DNA of 64,000 bases from Exophiala sp. HKRS030 (taxonomy: Eukaryota > Ascomycota > Eurotiomycetes > Chaetothyriales > Herpotrichiellaceae): positions 2,418,001-2,482,000 of the forward strand of contig JAHWDD010000008.1 of NCBI GenBank assembly GCA_023897205.1. The letters are read 5' to 3'. The position numbers and the translations under genes were made by a program. How positions within the stretch are numbered: position 1 is the first letter of the stretch; each line of letters opens with the position of its first letter. The notes below the pieces were generated by a model. The model was not told where the DNA came from, ran no database searches, and saw only the letters and a program-made list of their open reading frames with translations. This document shows, in pieces, positions 44,431 through 54,893 of the stretch.

Positions 44431-45267
44431 TGGTAGTCAATGTCCAATCTCTGGTGGACACGCTAGAAGAAAAATCATCTGATCATTCTGGAATGAAACT
44501 CGAGTTCATGGTTCGTGAGGAACCCGGTGGGTTTCGGTGGATTGCAGGATGTGTCGCCCTCCTGAAGATCAACGCCTATCACGACTTACCCCGGATTCTC
44601 ATTTTAGCGGTTCTCCTCGGAATTTGGAACGAAGTTGGAACGGTCGAGGACGGAAATGGCAAGCCGGCATGCGACGGGCGTGCATGATCCAAGAACCAAG
44701 CATTTGTCTAAAGGTTTTAGGGCTTCGAAGCGGGCGGTCCAAGCCCAAGACGCAGAGAATGCGTCTGTACCATAGGTCTGTCATATCTGGCGAAGCCACT
44801 ACGATGCCACCATCATGAATGTTCGGGTCATGCCAACACCAGTATTCACAGAAAGAACCCACATTTTGTCCAGATGAGAACCCATGGCATGTCGCATTCA
44901 TGGTTAGCAATTAGAACCATTGGGGGAGGACGTCCGACTTATGCAGCCACGCTTCCGTGAACCTTTTTCGCTCTCTGCCACCCAACTCAACCCGTCTTCT
45001 CCGCCATTTCGTCCAAGTTCGGAAAAGTCAAGACCTTGACTCCATCTTTCGTTTCTGTCTCGCTCAAAGCATGTCTTCTCTTGCTCGTGTGTCCTTCTCA
45101 ATCAGCCCACCTTGACCTCTCCGTCAACCGAATCGACCATCTTCACTCATGACGACGAGTCTACTCCGATATCAGGATTCGCCAATTCAATCCTCTCCTA
45201 GCCATCATTCTGCCGTATGTGAAGCATCGTACTCAGTCATCTCTTCTCCAACCTATATTGCGCAATC
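44431..45267. other. intergenic region
   Basis: This 837-nt region holds the leader and promoter of the DUF4050-like gene; 44980-45250 is pyrimidine-rich (CTCTC/TTCTC), as is common in fungal leaders. An 85-codon ORF at 44430 has no features. Confidence 0.5.
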
Positions 45268-46647
45268 ATGAGCCCTGTCAAACTCCCTTCAACTCCCCCG
45301 AAAGGCGACTCTCCACGACCTTCTACCGATAATACTAGTCATACCCCTACATCTCCATTTCTACACAATCTCACCTCTCGACTTCGGAAAGGCTCGACCT
45401 CTAGTTCACATCATGCCAGTGTAGATCATTCTCCTCCCCCACAAGACCCTGTCACAAAGACCAAATCAACTCGTGCAGCACGGAAAACTCTTCAATCCCT
45501 CGTCAGAAACGACTGGCAATTTCCGCCCACGACCGACAAAAATGCAACTTATACATCGAGAGAGCCCGTCGGTTACCGGTTGAGGGAGGAGTCCCTCTCG
45601 GACCTGGAAATGGAAGAATTGTTTGCCCGACGACGCACAAAGCATGATCCTTACAAGTTCGACAATCCCGATTCGATAGGAAACCATCTGGCAGAGAGGA
45701 AACTGAAGCGCAAGCGCGCCCTAGAAGAAGAGTTGGAATGGAACAACGGCCTTCGCATATGGTCACAGCAGCGGGATGCTTGGACAGGTGCTGTCAAACA
45801 TAAACCACAAGACAATCAATCCCGACGCCACAGCCAACTACAATCTCCCCGTTTAAAATCCTCGCACTATAGATCCCGCCTTTCACACTCTACTTCCCAC
45901 GAACGGAACGGATCAGCATCAACCAACGGCTCTAACTCTCACTCGCACTCTCATTCTCATTCTCACTCCGGCTCCATCTCCGCCACCAGCACGACGAACC
46001 CGCCTCTCTCGACTTCACCACAACACAACGAAGAAGAATCCTCATCCGTCGACACCTCCCTCTCCAGCGGCAGCACAACCACCCACGATGCCGACGGGCC
46101 ATATCTCCCATTATTCTCGCCGCTGCTCGCCGACACCGACAACGACACACTAGCACTGCGCTCGCGCATCAAACCCAGCGCCTACCCGACCATCTACTCA
46201 AAGATTGTCGTCCAATCACTTGCACCCAACGTCCCCATCCCACTCAACCACATGATCGCCGCGCTCGTCGAGGGCTGGAAGTCCGAAGGCAACTGGCCAC
46301 CGCAGCCATCGGCCATGGCAGCCAACGTCGACGGCATCAAGAAAAAGGGCAAGAAATCCGCCGCATTCCTGAGATGGAGGAAGGAGAACTCTACCACGTC
46401 CGCGGCTTCGGGCCTGGGCTTGAGCCATCTCGACGGCTCACATGCCGGACTGACCAATGGCCACGCTCATATGAATCCCGACGTGGACGAGAGCGGGAAA
46501 TCGCGTGTGAGGAGGAGCATCGGCATGGTCAAGAAGGTGCTTGGAGGCGGCTCCGGCGATGGCTTGCACGAGTTGGGCATCGAGTTCCGCGAGCAGGATA
46601 CCGAGGAGATGGACAAGGTCGTCACGTTGAATAAAGGTCTGCTCTGA
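45268..46647 (+). CDS. Conserved fungal protein, DUF4050-like
   Basis: Single-exon 459-aa protein of unknown function. It starts MSPVKLPSTPPKG in a Ser/Pro/Thr-rich region. A conserved block runs from about 90 to 170: TSREPVGYRLREESLSDLEMEELFARRR, YKFDNPDSIGNHLAERKLKRKR and ELEWNNGLRIWSQQRDAWTGA, a charged helical segment. A second block at about 300-350 contains YPTIYSKIVVQSLAPNVPIPLNHMIAALVEGWKSEGNWPPQ, which resembles the fungal DUF4050 family from memory. Between them is a (Ser-His) run, encoded by a hexanucleotide-type repeat. The C-terminus has a VRRSIGMVKKVLG helix. No catalytic motif is seen; the family name is tentative. Confidence 0.82.
   Translation: MSPVKLPSTPPKGDSPRPSTDNTSHTPTSPFLHNLTSRLRKGSTSSSHHASVDHSPPPQDPVTKTKSTRAARKTLQSLVRNDWQFPPTTDKNATYTSREPVGYRLREESLSDLEMEELFARRRTKHDPYKFDNPDSIGNHLAERKLKRKRALEEELEWNNGLRIWSQQRDAWTGAVKHKPQDNQSRRHSQLQSPRLKSSHYRSRLSHSTSHERNGSASTNGSNSHSHSHSHSHSGSISATSTTNPPLSTSPQHNEEESSSVDTSLSSGSTTTHDADGPYLPLFSPLLADTDNDTLALRSRIKPSAYPTIYSKIVVQSLAPNVPIPLNHMIAALVEGWKSEGNWPPQPSAMAANVDGIKKKGKKSAAFLRWRKENSTTSAASGLGLSHLDGSHAGLTNGHAHMNPDVDESGKSRVRRSIGMVKKVLGGGSGDGLHELGIEFREQDTEEMDKVVTLNKGLL
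45937..45969 (+). repeat. Ser-His coding repeat (TCNCAY)n
   Basis: About five TCN CAY units within the DUF4050-like gene encode SHSHSHSHSHS. It is a short in-frame repeat of a kind that often varies in length between strains. Confidence 0.75.
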
Positions 46648-47694
46648 AATAGATATAATCTATGTGTGACGTCTAGCCCGCCAGCAGTGGATCATGCTGT
46701 GCTGTTGGTGCGGCCCGAAATACTATAATGCTCCTTGTCTGGTCTTGCCTCGAGATACTTGAGGGAGATTCCTGGTACGGATATCCTGTTGCTTGCAACC
46801 GTCAGTCGTCAAATTCCTATAGGCATGTTTGATGATGCGATCCGTGGACACGCTAAGCCCTATCCTTGGGCACCATCACACGGCGCATGCCAAATCTCTT
46901 CTTGTGGTGCTGGATGGGTCGATACCCATAGTCGTCGAACTTCATGTAGTATTTGAGGCCCTTGGTTCCTCGTTCGCACGTTGGTATTTTGAAACGACGA
47001 CGAGTAGCACGAGGAGTGGCTCCAATTGAATGGGGGATACGGTCAGGTAATTCTACATTATGGTCTTCGCTGTCACTATCACAGCGTAGCCGACGGCCTC
47101 GCTGGCTATCTACTTCATTCCCGTGTGCTGGACTGGGTATTCGAGTGCATGTACGGGTTTGCGTGCTTATGTACGTGCGTGCTTCTAGCCACATGTTCAT
47201 GCCGTGCTCGTTTCTGTTGCCCCGAGGCGTATCCGCTCATGTGCATCGTGGTCACATATCATAATTCGTCATCTCCCGTCATGAATTCATGAGTATCGGC
47301 ACAGTCCAATAAACGGCCACCAAAACGGCCACCACAACAATCAAACGGTGCAGGCTCGAGGTTGTCGGCACGCCAGAAATGAGAATAGCTCGAGCCGTGG
47401 ATGTGCCTTGATAGCTTCTGCTGTTGTGCATTAGTATTTCTCCAGCCAACACCGCAGCACAAACAATCGTCCATAAACTGATGCACTCGACTATGTGTTT
47501 CTCTTTTGCTTATGTTTTTTCAACTTGATGTTCCATTACAGCTCTTGCGGCGCAAGTGATACTCGTACAATATTGAAAGAACGACGAGGGGGGAAACTTG
47601 TCGATGGCGACGGAAAATCTCGTCGTCTACAATGCAATAGGCTCGGACAGCTGCATGGGGAAAGGAGGAAGTAGGTTGATGGTATCTGGAACAC
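46648..47694. other. convergent intergenic region
   Basis: This 1.05-kb region lies between two convergent genes. A 115-codon minus-strand ORF at 46853-47200 ends in a basic run (HHKKRFGMRR) but shows no family match and is not called. Confidence 0.45.
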
Positions 47695-49239
47695 TCAGAG
47701 GTGAGACATCTGCATTTGGGTGGTGATCCAGGCCGAGATGTCATCGGATGGCATGCCTTGTGCGACCACGTCGTTGGCAGTGTTGCCGTTGGAATTCATT
47801 GACTCGACTGTCGATTTTGCAGAGTTGTGCTCAACAACAGGATCCTCAGGACCCGTGCTCTCCTCATGGGCATCGTTGGCGTCCTTGGAATGAGGGTGTG
47901 AGGTTTCGTTGATGGTCAGCACGGTGTCTTCCTCGATATCTTCGGCTCCAGATTGGATTGTGGTGTCGGCCGTGTCCTCGAGAACAGCCCCAACGGTATC
48001 CTCAGCCGTATTCTGGATGGTGTCTGTGACAATTCCTCCGATAGTATTTTGATTGGTATTGTTAACACTGCCATCATTCGGATACACATTGTCCACAAGA
48101 GCCAGGAATTGCGCAATTGATGCGTTGAGGTCAGCTGAGGGAACAGCATTGCCAGCCGAATTGATAGTTCTATTTTGGCGTGCGCCCTGCGCAACGCTCC
48201 CACCCATAGTGGCCGACAGGGTTTTCTCGGCAGGCACAGCTGATGAACTCTTGTTGTCCCCTAATAGATTTTTGTAACGTGCTGGTAGAGCTGGCAGGAA
48301 CTGGCGCATGTCGCATTCGATAGGTGCCTCAAGTTCTTGGATTTCCTCCCACGAGTACAAGATGCGTCTCGAGTCGGAAGTAATACGTGTGAGATGATCC
48401 TCAGCATTAGACGATGAATATTTTGACAGGATCTTCAGGTGACAGCGGCCAGTCGTGCACTTGTGTCTGCCCAACAAGCGGAGAAATCTACGGGCCAAAA
48501 CGCCTGAAATCTCAATCATTTTGAGGTTTTGTGCCGAGGGTTTTGACAACGATTGATGACCAAACGCTCCTGCAACTGTGGATATATCGCTGAGCTTTTT
48601 TTCAAAGATTCCCGAGAAGTGATCTTGGATTTCTTGGATTTGAGTGTACGGTCGCTCGTGAGAATGCTGTTCCTCCAACTGAGGAGGAGCAACAAGCACT
48701 TGAAGCTTCGGGCATTGGAGGGAGTATGCACAAGGTGATACGGCGGTTGTCAGCTCGTAAACACCAGCCAGGAGATTGCTTGACTGATTGAATGACAGTT
48801 CGACTTTTTCCAAGTTGGGGAATTTCGAGATCAAAATCTTGATGTAAGACACGAACCCGAAAGCTGGGCCTTCGATCTCGCAATCAATCTTAATCTTGTA
48901 GAGGAGGGATGACGCCGGATTTCCGCGTCGTGGTTTGAAAGTCGAGACTGCGTTCCATGGAACAACAAAGTCGTTCTCGGAGTACAAGATTGGAGTGGCT
49001 TCAGAGAACAAGAGCTTGCAAGCCAGTAAAATTGATGGGTTCAAAGATGGTCTCGGTCCGTTCTTGGGCAGCACCTGTTCCAGGTATCCTGCATCATTCA
49101 CGACAACCTTGACAAGTCCATAAGACTTGAGAAGGATCTTCAGGATGTCCTGTCGCAGCTCCGCAGGGATACCTGTCAACTCCGGCCGGGAGAGTTCAAC
49201 CTCATTGCCACCTAGTTCCGCGATATCTCGAGTGGCCAT
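47695..49239 (-). CDS. F-box-like/2EXR-type orphan protein
   Basis: Single-exon 514-aa protein of unknown function. Residues about 20-60 (LTGIPAELRQDILKILLKSYG, LNPSILLACKLLFSEATPILYSEN) follow the pattern common to Pezizomycotina F-box/2EXR-like proteins: a Leu-Pro start, a helix, then an ACKxxxxEAxPILY block. The next 200 residues have leucine-rich, scattered hydrophobic strands (NLEKVELSF, LKMIEISG). The C-terminal 200 residues are acidic, Thr/Asn-rich and low-complexity, with repeated NTAEDT/DTIQNT-like units. No catalytic motif is seen. The acidic tail is less conserved than the front half would be expected to be. Confidence 0.72.
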   Translation of the reverse strand: MATRDIAELGGNEVELSRPELTGIPAELRQDILKILLKSYGLVKVVVNDAGYLEQVLPKNGPRPSLNPSILLACKLLFSEATPILYSENDFVVPWNAVSTFKPRRGNPASSLLYKIKIDCEIEGPAFGFVSYIKILISKFPNLEKVELSFNQSSNLLAGVYELTTAVSPCAYSLQCPKLQVLVAPPQLEEQHSHERPYTQIQEIQDHFSGIFEKKLSDISTVAGAFGHQSLSKPSAQNLKMIEISGVLARRFLRLLGRHKCTTGRCHLKILSKYSSSNAEDHLTRITSDSRRILYSWEEIQELEAPIECDMRQFLPALPARYKNLLGDNKSSSAVPAEKTLSATMGGSVAQGARQNRTINSAGNAVPSADLNASIAQFLALVDNVYPNDGSVNNTNQNTIGGIVTDTIQNTAEDTVGAVLEDTADTTIQSGAEDIEEDTVLTINETSHPHSKDANDAHEESTGPEDPVVEHNSAKSTVESMNSNGNTANDVVAQGMPSDDISAWITTQMQMSHL

Positions 49240-50135
49240 GGCGTGATCAACAGGTTTTGATCAACCCTATTGAAGGCGCCCGTCCACGTCCACAAAAGAG
49301 ATCACTTCCCCAGGATTTTGGGCAATTTGTCTATCTTCTTTCCTTCCTTTCGCTGGACGGGAAGAGAGGGCAAGGAGGGGGCAAGAGAACAATGCTGTAC
49401 ACGATCTGCTGGGGAAGGTAAACAGTGCAGTTGTCAAACAGGGTGGGGGAAAGATAAACAACAAGATGTGACACAATGTCTCAAACAAAATGGTGATTGC
49501 ATTCTCGTAGCGAGCTCGAGATGCTGATGATGCAAGAATCAATGCGGTCGATTCTGCCATACCTTCATGCCACGCGATGGTTATTTTGCACTTTTCACAT
49601 AAAGTTGTCCACTGTGGACGATGCAGGTCCTCAACAGCACTCAAAAGGTCTGTACACTTCAGCACTGAATCCTTTTGTGTGCTGTCGTGCCTGAAAAGCA
49701 TGATGTCAAAGGATGTAGTGAAAATGATGTTTGTTGTATCACAAATAGACGGTGATGCTTTATATGTTGTTGGGAAAGAGAAATTCGTCCCGTGACTTCT
49801 CGTTAGTGCCCGTGCACTCCGTCGTCCGTTCTCCATGCAGGAGGGAGCAGATCCAGACAAGCGCCATGAACCGCCTGTGACCCACGTTCAGCGGGCGCGG
49901 CACAGGATCACAGTCTCACAGACTATTTCGAATACGAGTTACGGGATCGAAGCTTATGCAAGGTACCGACCATCCATCGTGGGGGCGCCATCTTCCTCCT
50001 TACCGCATCTACGGGGCAGTCGTGACATCACCAACCTCTTCTTGTCAGCAAACGTGAGATTTTGTTTCCATCAGGTTGGGTAGACTTTGATACACGGTAC
50101 TTGTACTACAAAGCAATTCCTCTGCCAGCAGTATC
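49240..50135. other. divergent intergenic region
   Basis: This 896-nt region lies between the divergent orphan (-) and glycosylase (+) starts, so it holds both promoters. A 197-codon minus ORF at 49267-49860 lies in it but has no family features. Confidence 0.5.
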
Positions 50136-51326
50136 ATGTCCAGAACCACTCGAACCGCCACTTCGGTGGCAAGGAGAGTTACGCGCAGCTCAACATCTAC
50201 CAGCCAGACGGGTGCTCAAAAGCGATCACTAAAGAAGGAAGAATCCGAGGAGCCTCAGATAAAAGCCGAGTTGGCCTCCCCACAGAAGACCGTCGGCTCT
50301 ACGTCCAAAAAGCGAGCTGCCACAGAAGCCGCCAAGGATGTGAAGGGCAGGAAGAAGGTCAAGTCTGAAGAAGACACTGGCCTGATCAGCCCGTCACCAT
50401 CTGAGACAAAATTATCACCATCTTCTTCACCCGAGACCTCCCCATCCAAATCAAAGACCAAGAGCAAAGGATCCAAAGCCTCCGACCTTCAATCGAAGAA
50501 ACTCAAATCATTCACTCAATATTCCAACAAATCGCCCTTTCCCAATTTCCCTCACCCAACAGCTGAAGAATGCAAACTGGCACATCAAATCCTCGCTTCC
50601 ATGCACGGGAAAAGAGTCCGACCCAAAGAAGTCGTCGCCTCTACTACACGAGCAGGATGTGGCGATTCCCCTTCGGTGCTGGATGCTCTGGTCCGGACCA
50701 TTCTATCGCAGAACACAAGCGATGCCAATTCAACCCGCGCGAAGCAAAGCATGGACAAGGTCTACGGAGCCAGCGACAAATGGGACGCCATCGTCGACGG
50801 CGGTGAGGCCAAACTACAAGAAGCAATCAAGTGTGGTGGTCTGAGCGTCGTCAAGAGTAAAGTCATCATCAGCATCCTGAAGCAAACGTACGAGAAATAT
50901 GGCGAATACTCGCTGGATCATCTGCACAAGGCTTCGAGCGAGGAAGCCATGCGTGAGATGATTTCGTTTCAAGGTGTGGGGCCCAAAACAGCGAGTTGCG
51001 TGCTACTGTTCTGTCTGCAGAGAGAGAGCTTCGCCGTGGACACGCACGTGTGGCGCATCACGGGCTTGTTGGGTTGGCGGCCCCAGTCGGCGTCGAGAGA
51101 CGAGACATACGCGCATCTCGATGTCATGATCCCTGATGAGGACAAATATGGTCTTCATATTCTCCTGGTGACGCATGGGAAGCGATGCGAGGAGTGTAAG
51201 GCTGGAGGGAAGAATCTGGGCAAGTGTGAATTGCGAAAGGCGTTCCGGAAGGGAAAGCTAGAAGGCAAAGCCGGCGAAGATGTGAAGGAGGAAGAGATTG
51301 AACAGGTCAAGAAAGAGGAGGAATAA
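50136..51326 (+). CDS. Endonuclease III-type HhH-GPD DNA glycosylase
   Basis: Base-excision-repair glycosylase of the HhH-GPD superfamily, EndoIII branch. Single exon, 396 aa. The first 130 residues are Lys/Ser-rich and look like a nuclear-targeting disordered tail. The fold begins near 140. The helix-hairpin-helix is FQGVGPKTASCVLL with the expected catalytic Lys284; the catalytic Asp302 is in VDTHVWRITG. LVRTILSQNTSDANS near 186 is the family N-terminal helix. EndoIII normally has a four-Cys 4Fe-4S loop near the end; here the segment RCEECKAGG...GKCELR has three Cys with different spacing, so a standard cluster is doubtful. A Lys/Glu-rich tail follows. It probably acts on oxidised or damaged pyrimidines, but the substrate is not determined. 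Confidence 0.9.
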   Translation: MSRTTRTATSVARRVTRSSTSTSQTGAQKRSLKKEESEEPQIKAELASPQKTVGSTSKKRAATEAAKDVKGRKKVKSEEDTGLISPSPSETKLSPSSSPETSPSKSKTKSKGSKASDLQSKKLKSFTQYSNKSPFPNFPHPTAEECKLAHQILASMHGKRVRPKEVVASTTRAGCGDSPSVLDALVRTILSQNTSDANSTRAKQSMDKVYGASDKWDAIVDGGEAKLQEAIKCGGLSVVKSKVIISILKQTYEKYGEYSLDHLHKASSEEAMREMISFQGVGPKTASCVLLFCLQRESFAVDTHVWRITGLLGWRPQSASRDETYAHLDVMIPDEDKYGLHILLVTHGKRCEECKAGGKNLGKCELRKAFRKGKLEGKAGEDVKEEEIEQVKKEEE

Positions 51327-51476
51327 CGATAGTAGCAAAAGGGTTCTACACACACTGGGACTTGGCTTAACGGATACTTAGTTCTGAGCATCCGTATGGG
51401 CAGATTGTTCATATGGCATGCCTTGTAAATTACTTGAGACAATCGAATTCTCCCGTGCTATAGTTCAGAAATGTTG

Positions 51477-52367
51477 TCATTTGACACGAGATACTCTCGC
51501 AGGCAATTCAACATCTGTGTCGGCAGATAGCCTTCTGCGCGTGTCCCTCTGACTCATCTTGCCTTGTCGCGTAAATCGTCTCCTTAGCCATATGAGACCC
51601 CAGACGATGAGGAAAATGATCACAATGGCAGCAAAAATGCCAAAACAATAACCCGTAACCCTCCCAGAACCTGTCTCTGGATCCAAGAAACTATAGACGT
51701 AAAAGCCTTGGGTTTCGTGGGTGAGGTATGCTAGGGCAAGATAGAGCAGGAGAAGAATCACTAGGCCGACAATATGGAGGAAGGGTGGAGGATTTGTGGC
51801 AGGGAGGAATATTTCGAAGAGTGCAAAAAGGGTATTGAGGGCATGGCGCGAGATCTGTACATCTTGTCAGTTGAGATTCCAGGGCTACACGTGAAGGAGC
51901 CCCGAATGCGCTTACATTGGACCAAGCATTAAACTCGTCGCCAAACCACGGTCCGCTGTACAGAATCGCCCAGTAAACGATGGTGACGAGAAATGGAAAA
52001 GTGACAATAGTGGTGTAGAAAAAGCTATGCAAAGCTTGTAAGGCACGCGGCCAACGATCCAACCATGATCTGCCTTTTCGAGCATAGACGAGAGTATGTG
52101 TGCCCGCGATGAGGCTATAGAAGAGGATCCCCAGAAGGTCAAAACGGTAAAATAGCTGAACTCGCGGCCGATTATTTCGGCATGGTTGATGACACCGTCA
52201 AAGACCCAGTGGGCAATTTGAGTTGCGAGACAGTAGACGAAGACGAGAAGGCGCAAGCATGCAAGGAAGAGCGGTGGAAGAAGCCAGGAGGTGGTGAATT
52301 TGTGATCGGGATCAAAGCCAGTAGAGGGGACATCGAGGAGGGTGGAGATGGGTTTTCGACGGAACAT
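51477..52367 (-). CDS. Far-17a/AIG1-like membrane protein, with a single-base frame break
   Basis: Multi-span membrane protein of the Far-17a/AIG1 family. Human relatives AIG1/ADTRP hydrolyse fatty-acid esters of hydroxy fatty acids; fungal function is unproven. Exons: 52367-51916 and 51854-51477; intron 51915-51855 (GTAAGC...ACAG). Start MFRRKPISTLLDVP. Motifs: DPDHKFTTSWLLPPLFLACLRLL, FSYFTVLTFWG, DRWPRALQALHSFFYTTIV, VTIVYWAILYSGPWF, AWSN joined to ISRHALNTLFALFE, NPPPFLH, LAYLTHETQGFYVYSFLD and a final helix. After FWG the frame breaks; one more base in the C-run 52129-52132 gives FWGILFYSLIAGTHT and restores the family. The corrected protein would be 276 aa. Probably intact in the organism. 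Confidence 0.88.
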
Positions 52368-52588
52368 TGTCTGCGAAGTGGTCAGGAAGAATGCTGGAGA
52401 TGAGGCTCTATCATCGATATCATTTCTGAAGATGTGCAGATAGATGGTGGTCACAGGTTTAGTGAGGTTCACGGTAGATTTTACGGCGCGTGCCCCCGAA
52501 TCAGGACTGAAGTTGAAAGTCAAAATATTGGACGTCGAACTGTCATGATCTCATGGCGCAGGTGGAGTCATGGTCACGGGCTCCTACC

Positions 52589-52597
52589 TACTCCGTA
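52589..52597. repeat. TACTCCGTA motif copy
   Basis: Exact copy in the Far-17a upstream region, followed by GTTAGTTAGTTGGTTAGTTA-like sequence from 52606. Confidence 0.7.
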
Positions 52598-53087
52598 CTC
52601 TGGAGTTAGTTAGTTGGTTAGTTAAGCAGTTAGTGCACGTGCTTAGCAAAATGAGAGGCTTCCCCGCCCTCGACTCCAGCGAGCCATTCGGGAGGTGATC
52701 GTCTTCATCACTGTTGATTATTGATTATTATCGAACAATAAGGACGCCACTGTCCACACGGTAGGTGTACGGATAGATACTGTTGCAGGTCAAGGGTTTT
52801 TATGAATAATTATTTTCAACAAGCGTTTGAAGCTACTGCCTCAGACAAGGTGTAAACCCACCTTGGACAACTTGGATGACTCCAGAGTCCAGGCTAGAAG
52901 ACAGCAATCCAGAGACGGCTTGTTGGCCGTTGAAGAGAATGACCTAGCTAATAAGAAACTAGGTCATCCCCTGTAGGTACTTGCAGACTCAGACTCTGGT
53001 GCTGCGGTTCGGGGGTTTTGTGTGTTGCAGAATTGCAGAAGATGACCAGCTGCAGGTTCCATCACAGGCGCGTATTAGGTGCGTGTG

Positions 53088-53381
53088 TACTCCGTAGGAC
53101 ATGATCGCTGAGCATCCACTTCGCAAGATCAACCTTGATCACGATTCACAACACAACAGGTGTCACCTGTGTTTGTGTTATTTTTAAAAGATCATCGCAA
53201 TCCAGGCCCTTGCCGAACATGACTGCGTACAGGTACGTACCTACTGGTATGGACACACCAAAAACCGTCCAGTTTCTTGACTCGGTTCGACTTTCTCTGG
53301 CGAAGCACTACCAAACCGCTAAGTTCATTCTAGTAGTAGCACTCCGAGTCACGAATTGCAACATGTACTACGTACTCCGTA
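53088..53381. repeat. two TACTCCGTA motif copies
   Basis: Exact copies at 53088-53096 and 53373-53381, both in intergenic DNA. A near-match CACTCCGTA lies at 53988-53996. Confidence 0.7.
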
Positions 53382-53956
53382 CAGTCCATGTCCGCATATT
53401 TTGCTCTGTCAGTGCATACCTGTGTCCTAATTAGGACTTGCCAAGACCATGAAGTTGTCTTCTCCATCATCACAAGTACTGCGTGAGATCATCTCGAATC
53501 CTTTTCCTCGTTCATAACGGTCATTGGCTTTGGCCTCTTCCCGCATTTCCTTGCATTTTCTCCGATGGGAGACTTTGAAGCATATAGTTGGTTGAGTTCA
53601 AAGGTGCAAAATCTTGCAGACAAATGACTCTCAAGGCTTAACGAACTGGTGTGAGTCGACTTTGCAGCAGCCCCTGATTTTCTGTTGGTAGACGAACAAG
53701 GCTAGTGGCGGACATTAAAGTGATCTTAGCATCGGCATGCATGGGTACCTGGGCATCGTAGGTCCCAGGCAGGTCCCAGGGCATGGGTAGGCACCTAGTA
53801 GCTAAGGCTAAGGCACGTAGGGACATGCCCATTTGAGTTAGATGGTCACTGGTCTTGAGGTGGTACCTGGATGGCTGGATGGGGTGCATCTTGGTGAATG
53901 GCCACCATCTCTGTCTCTAACGAATCAAACCCTTCTCCCACCTCCAGGGCTCCACC

Positions 53957-53991
53957 TGAGTGCCACCCCAGTGCCACCCTAGTGAGCACTC
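53957..53991. repeat. degenerate AGTGCCACCC direct repeats
   Basis: Two AGTGCCACCC units and a partial third (AGTGAGCAC) lie head-to-tail. They are short and degenerate. Confidence 0.55.
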
Positions 53992-54893
53992 CGTAGGGCC
54001 CTTGGGCCTGCACTCCTCCCACAAGTGCCCACTGCCCACTGCCGTGTAATTGACTTTCGGAAGGGGCTTGAGCCAGGGCCAGCCCTTGAGCCCCAGTGAC
54101 ACTCTTGCACCTAGGAACCCCGATCCATTGGGCCCTTGGGGCTCCTCGGGGCAGGACGGCGGAGGGTTTTCTAGCAAACGTCTACCCAAACTTCTAACCT
54201 TCGTTCTCCCTTCGTGCAAGACTGCGGCGCACCAACCTTACCAACACCACCACCACCATCACCGCTACCAGTAGCGCACCACTCTTCAGAATACCAGAGC
54301 TTCCTCATCTCCAGCTTTTTTTCCCTTCTCTTTTCCAGCAATCTTGGATTTTGCACCTTGCACCGCCGATCTCTACATCTCCTCCAGTCTCTCTCACAGA
54401 TGTGCAAGCAACCAATTCCCTTCTCCGGCCTTCGACAAACACTCCTTCCTTCCGTTTCTGTATCGCCCCGCCTGCGTCAACAGCCAACATAAGAAACCCT
54501 GCTTGTGACCGTCGTTGGTCGACTGCCACCGCACAGCACTCCTCCAGTCTCGATTTACATGCACAATCGCCGTCTATCCATCCATGTTGAGATAACAACA
54601 GCCTTTGTTCTCAGCTCTCCTCATACAAACCCCTCCAGCCCTGACTTCAGACTTGGTCTTCAGCTGGGGGTACTCTCGGCTGATCCATTCGCTTGACTCC
54701 CACCTATCTTCGATTTGAGACAGCCCTTCAGTTGACCACATTCACTGCGCCTCCAGACGACTCAGCCCTTCAATCCTCACCTCATTATTTGGGCGGAACC
54801 CACCTTGCTTGACAGCTTTCAATACCTCTTACCTTTGTTCTCGTTTCGGCGCTGCCTACCCTCATCACGTTTGCCCACATCCATCTGCAAGCA

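Larger units (their letters stand above)
52368..54893. other. long intergenic region
   Basis: This 2.5-kb region separates the Far-17a gene from the Sel1-repeat gene. It has the promoter of the former and a long pyrimidine-rich leader of the latter (54200-54890). It includes TACTCCGTA copies and AGTGCCACCC-type direct repeats. No gene is supported; short ORFs are shadows. Confidence 0.5.

Noticed and set aside
46853..47200. 115-codon minus-strand ORF with a basic C-terminus
   Set aside because: No recognisable domain or splice partner, and it lies in a convergent 3' region.
49267..49860. 197-codon minus-strand ORF
   Set aside because: It lies in a divergent promoter region, has mixed composition and no family motif.
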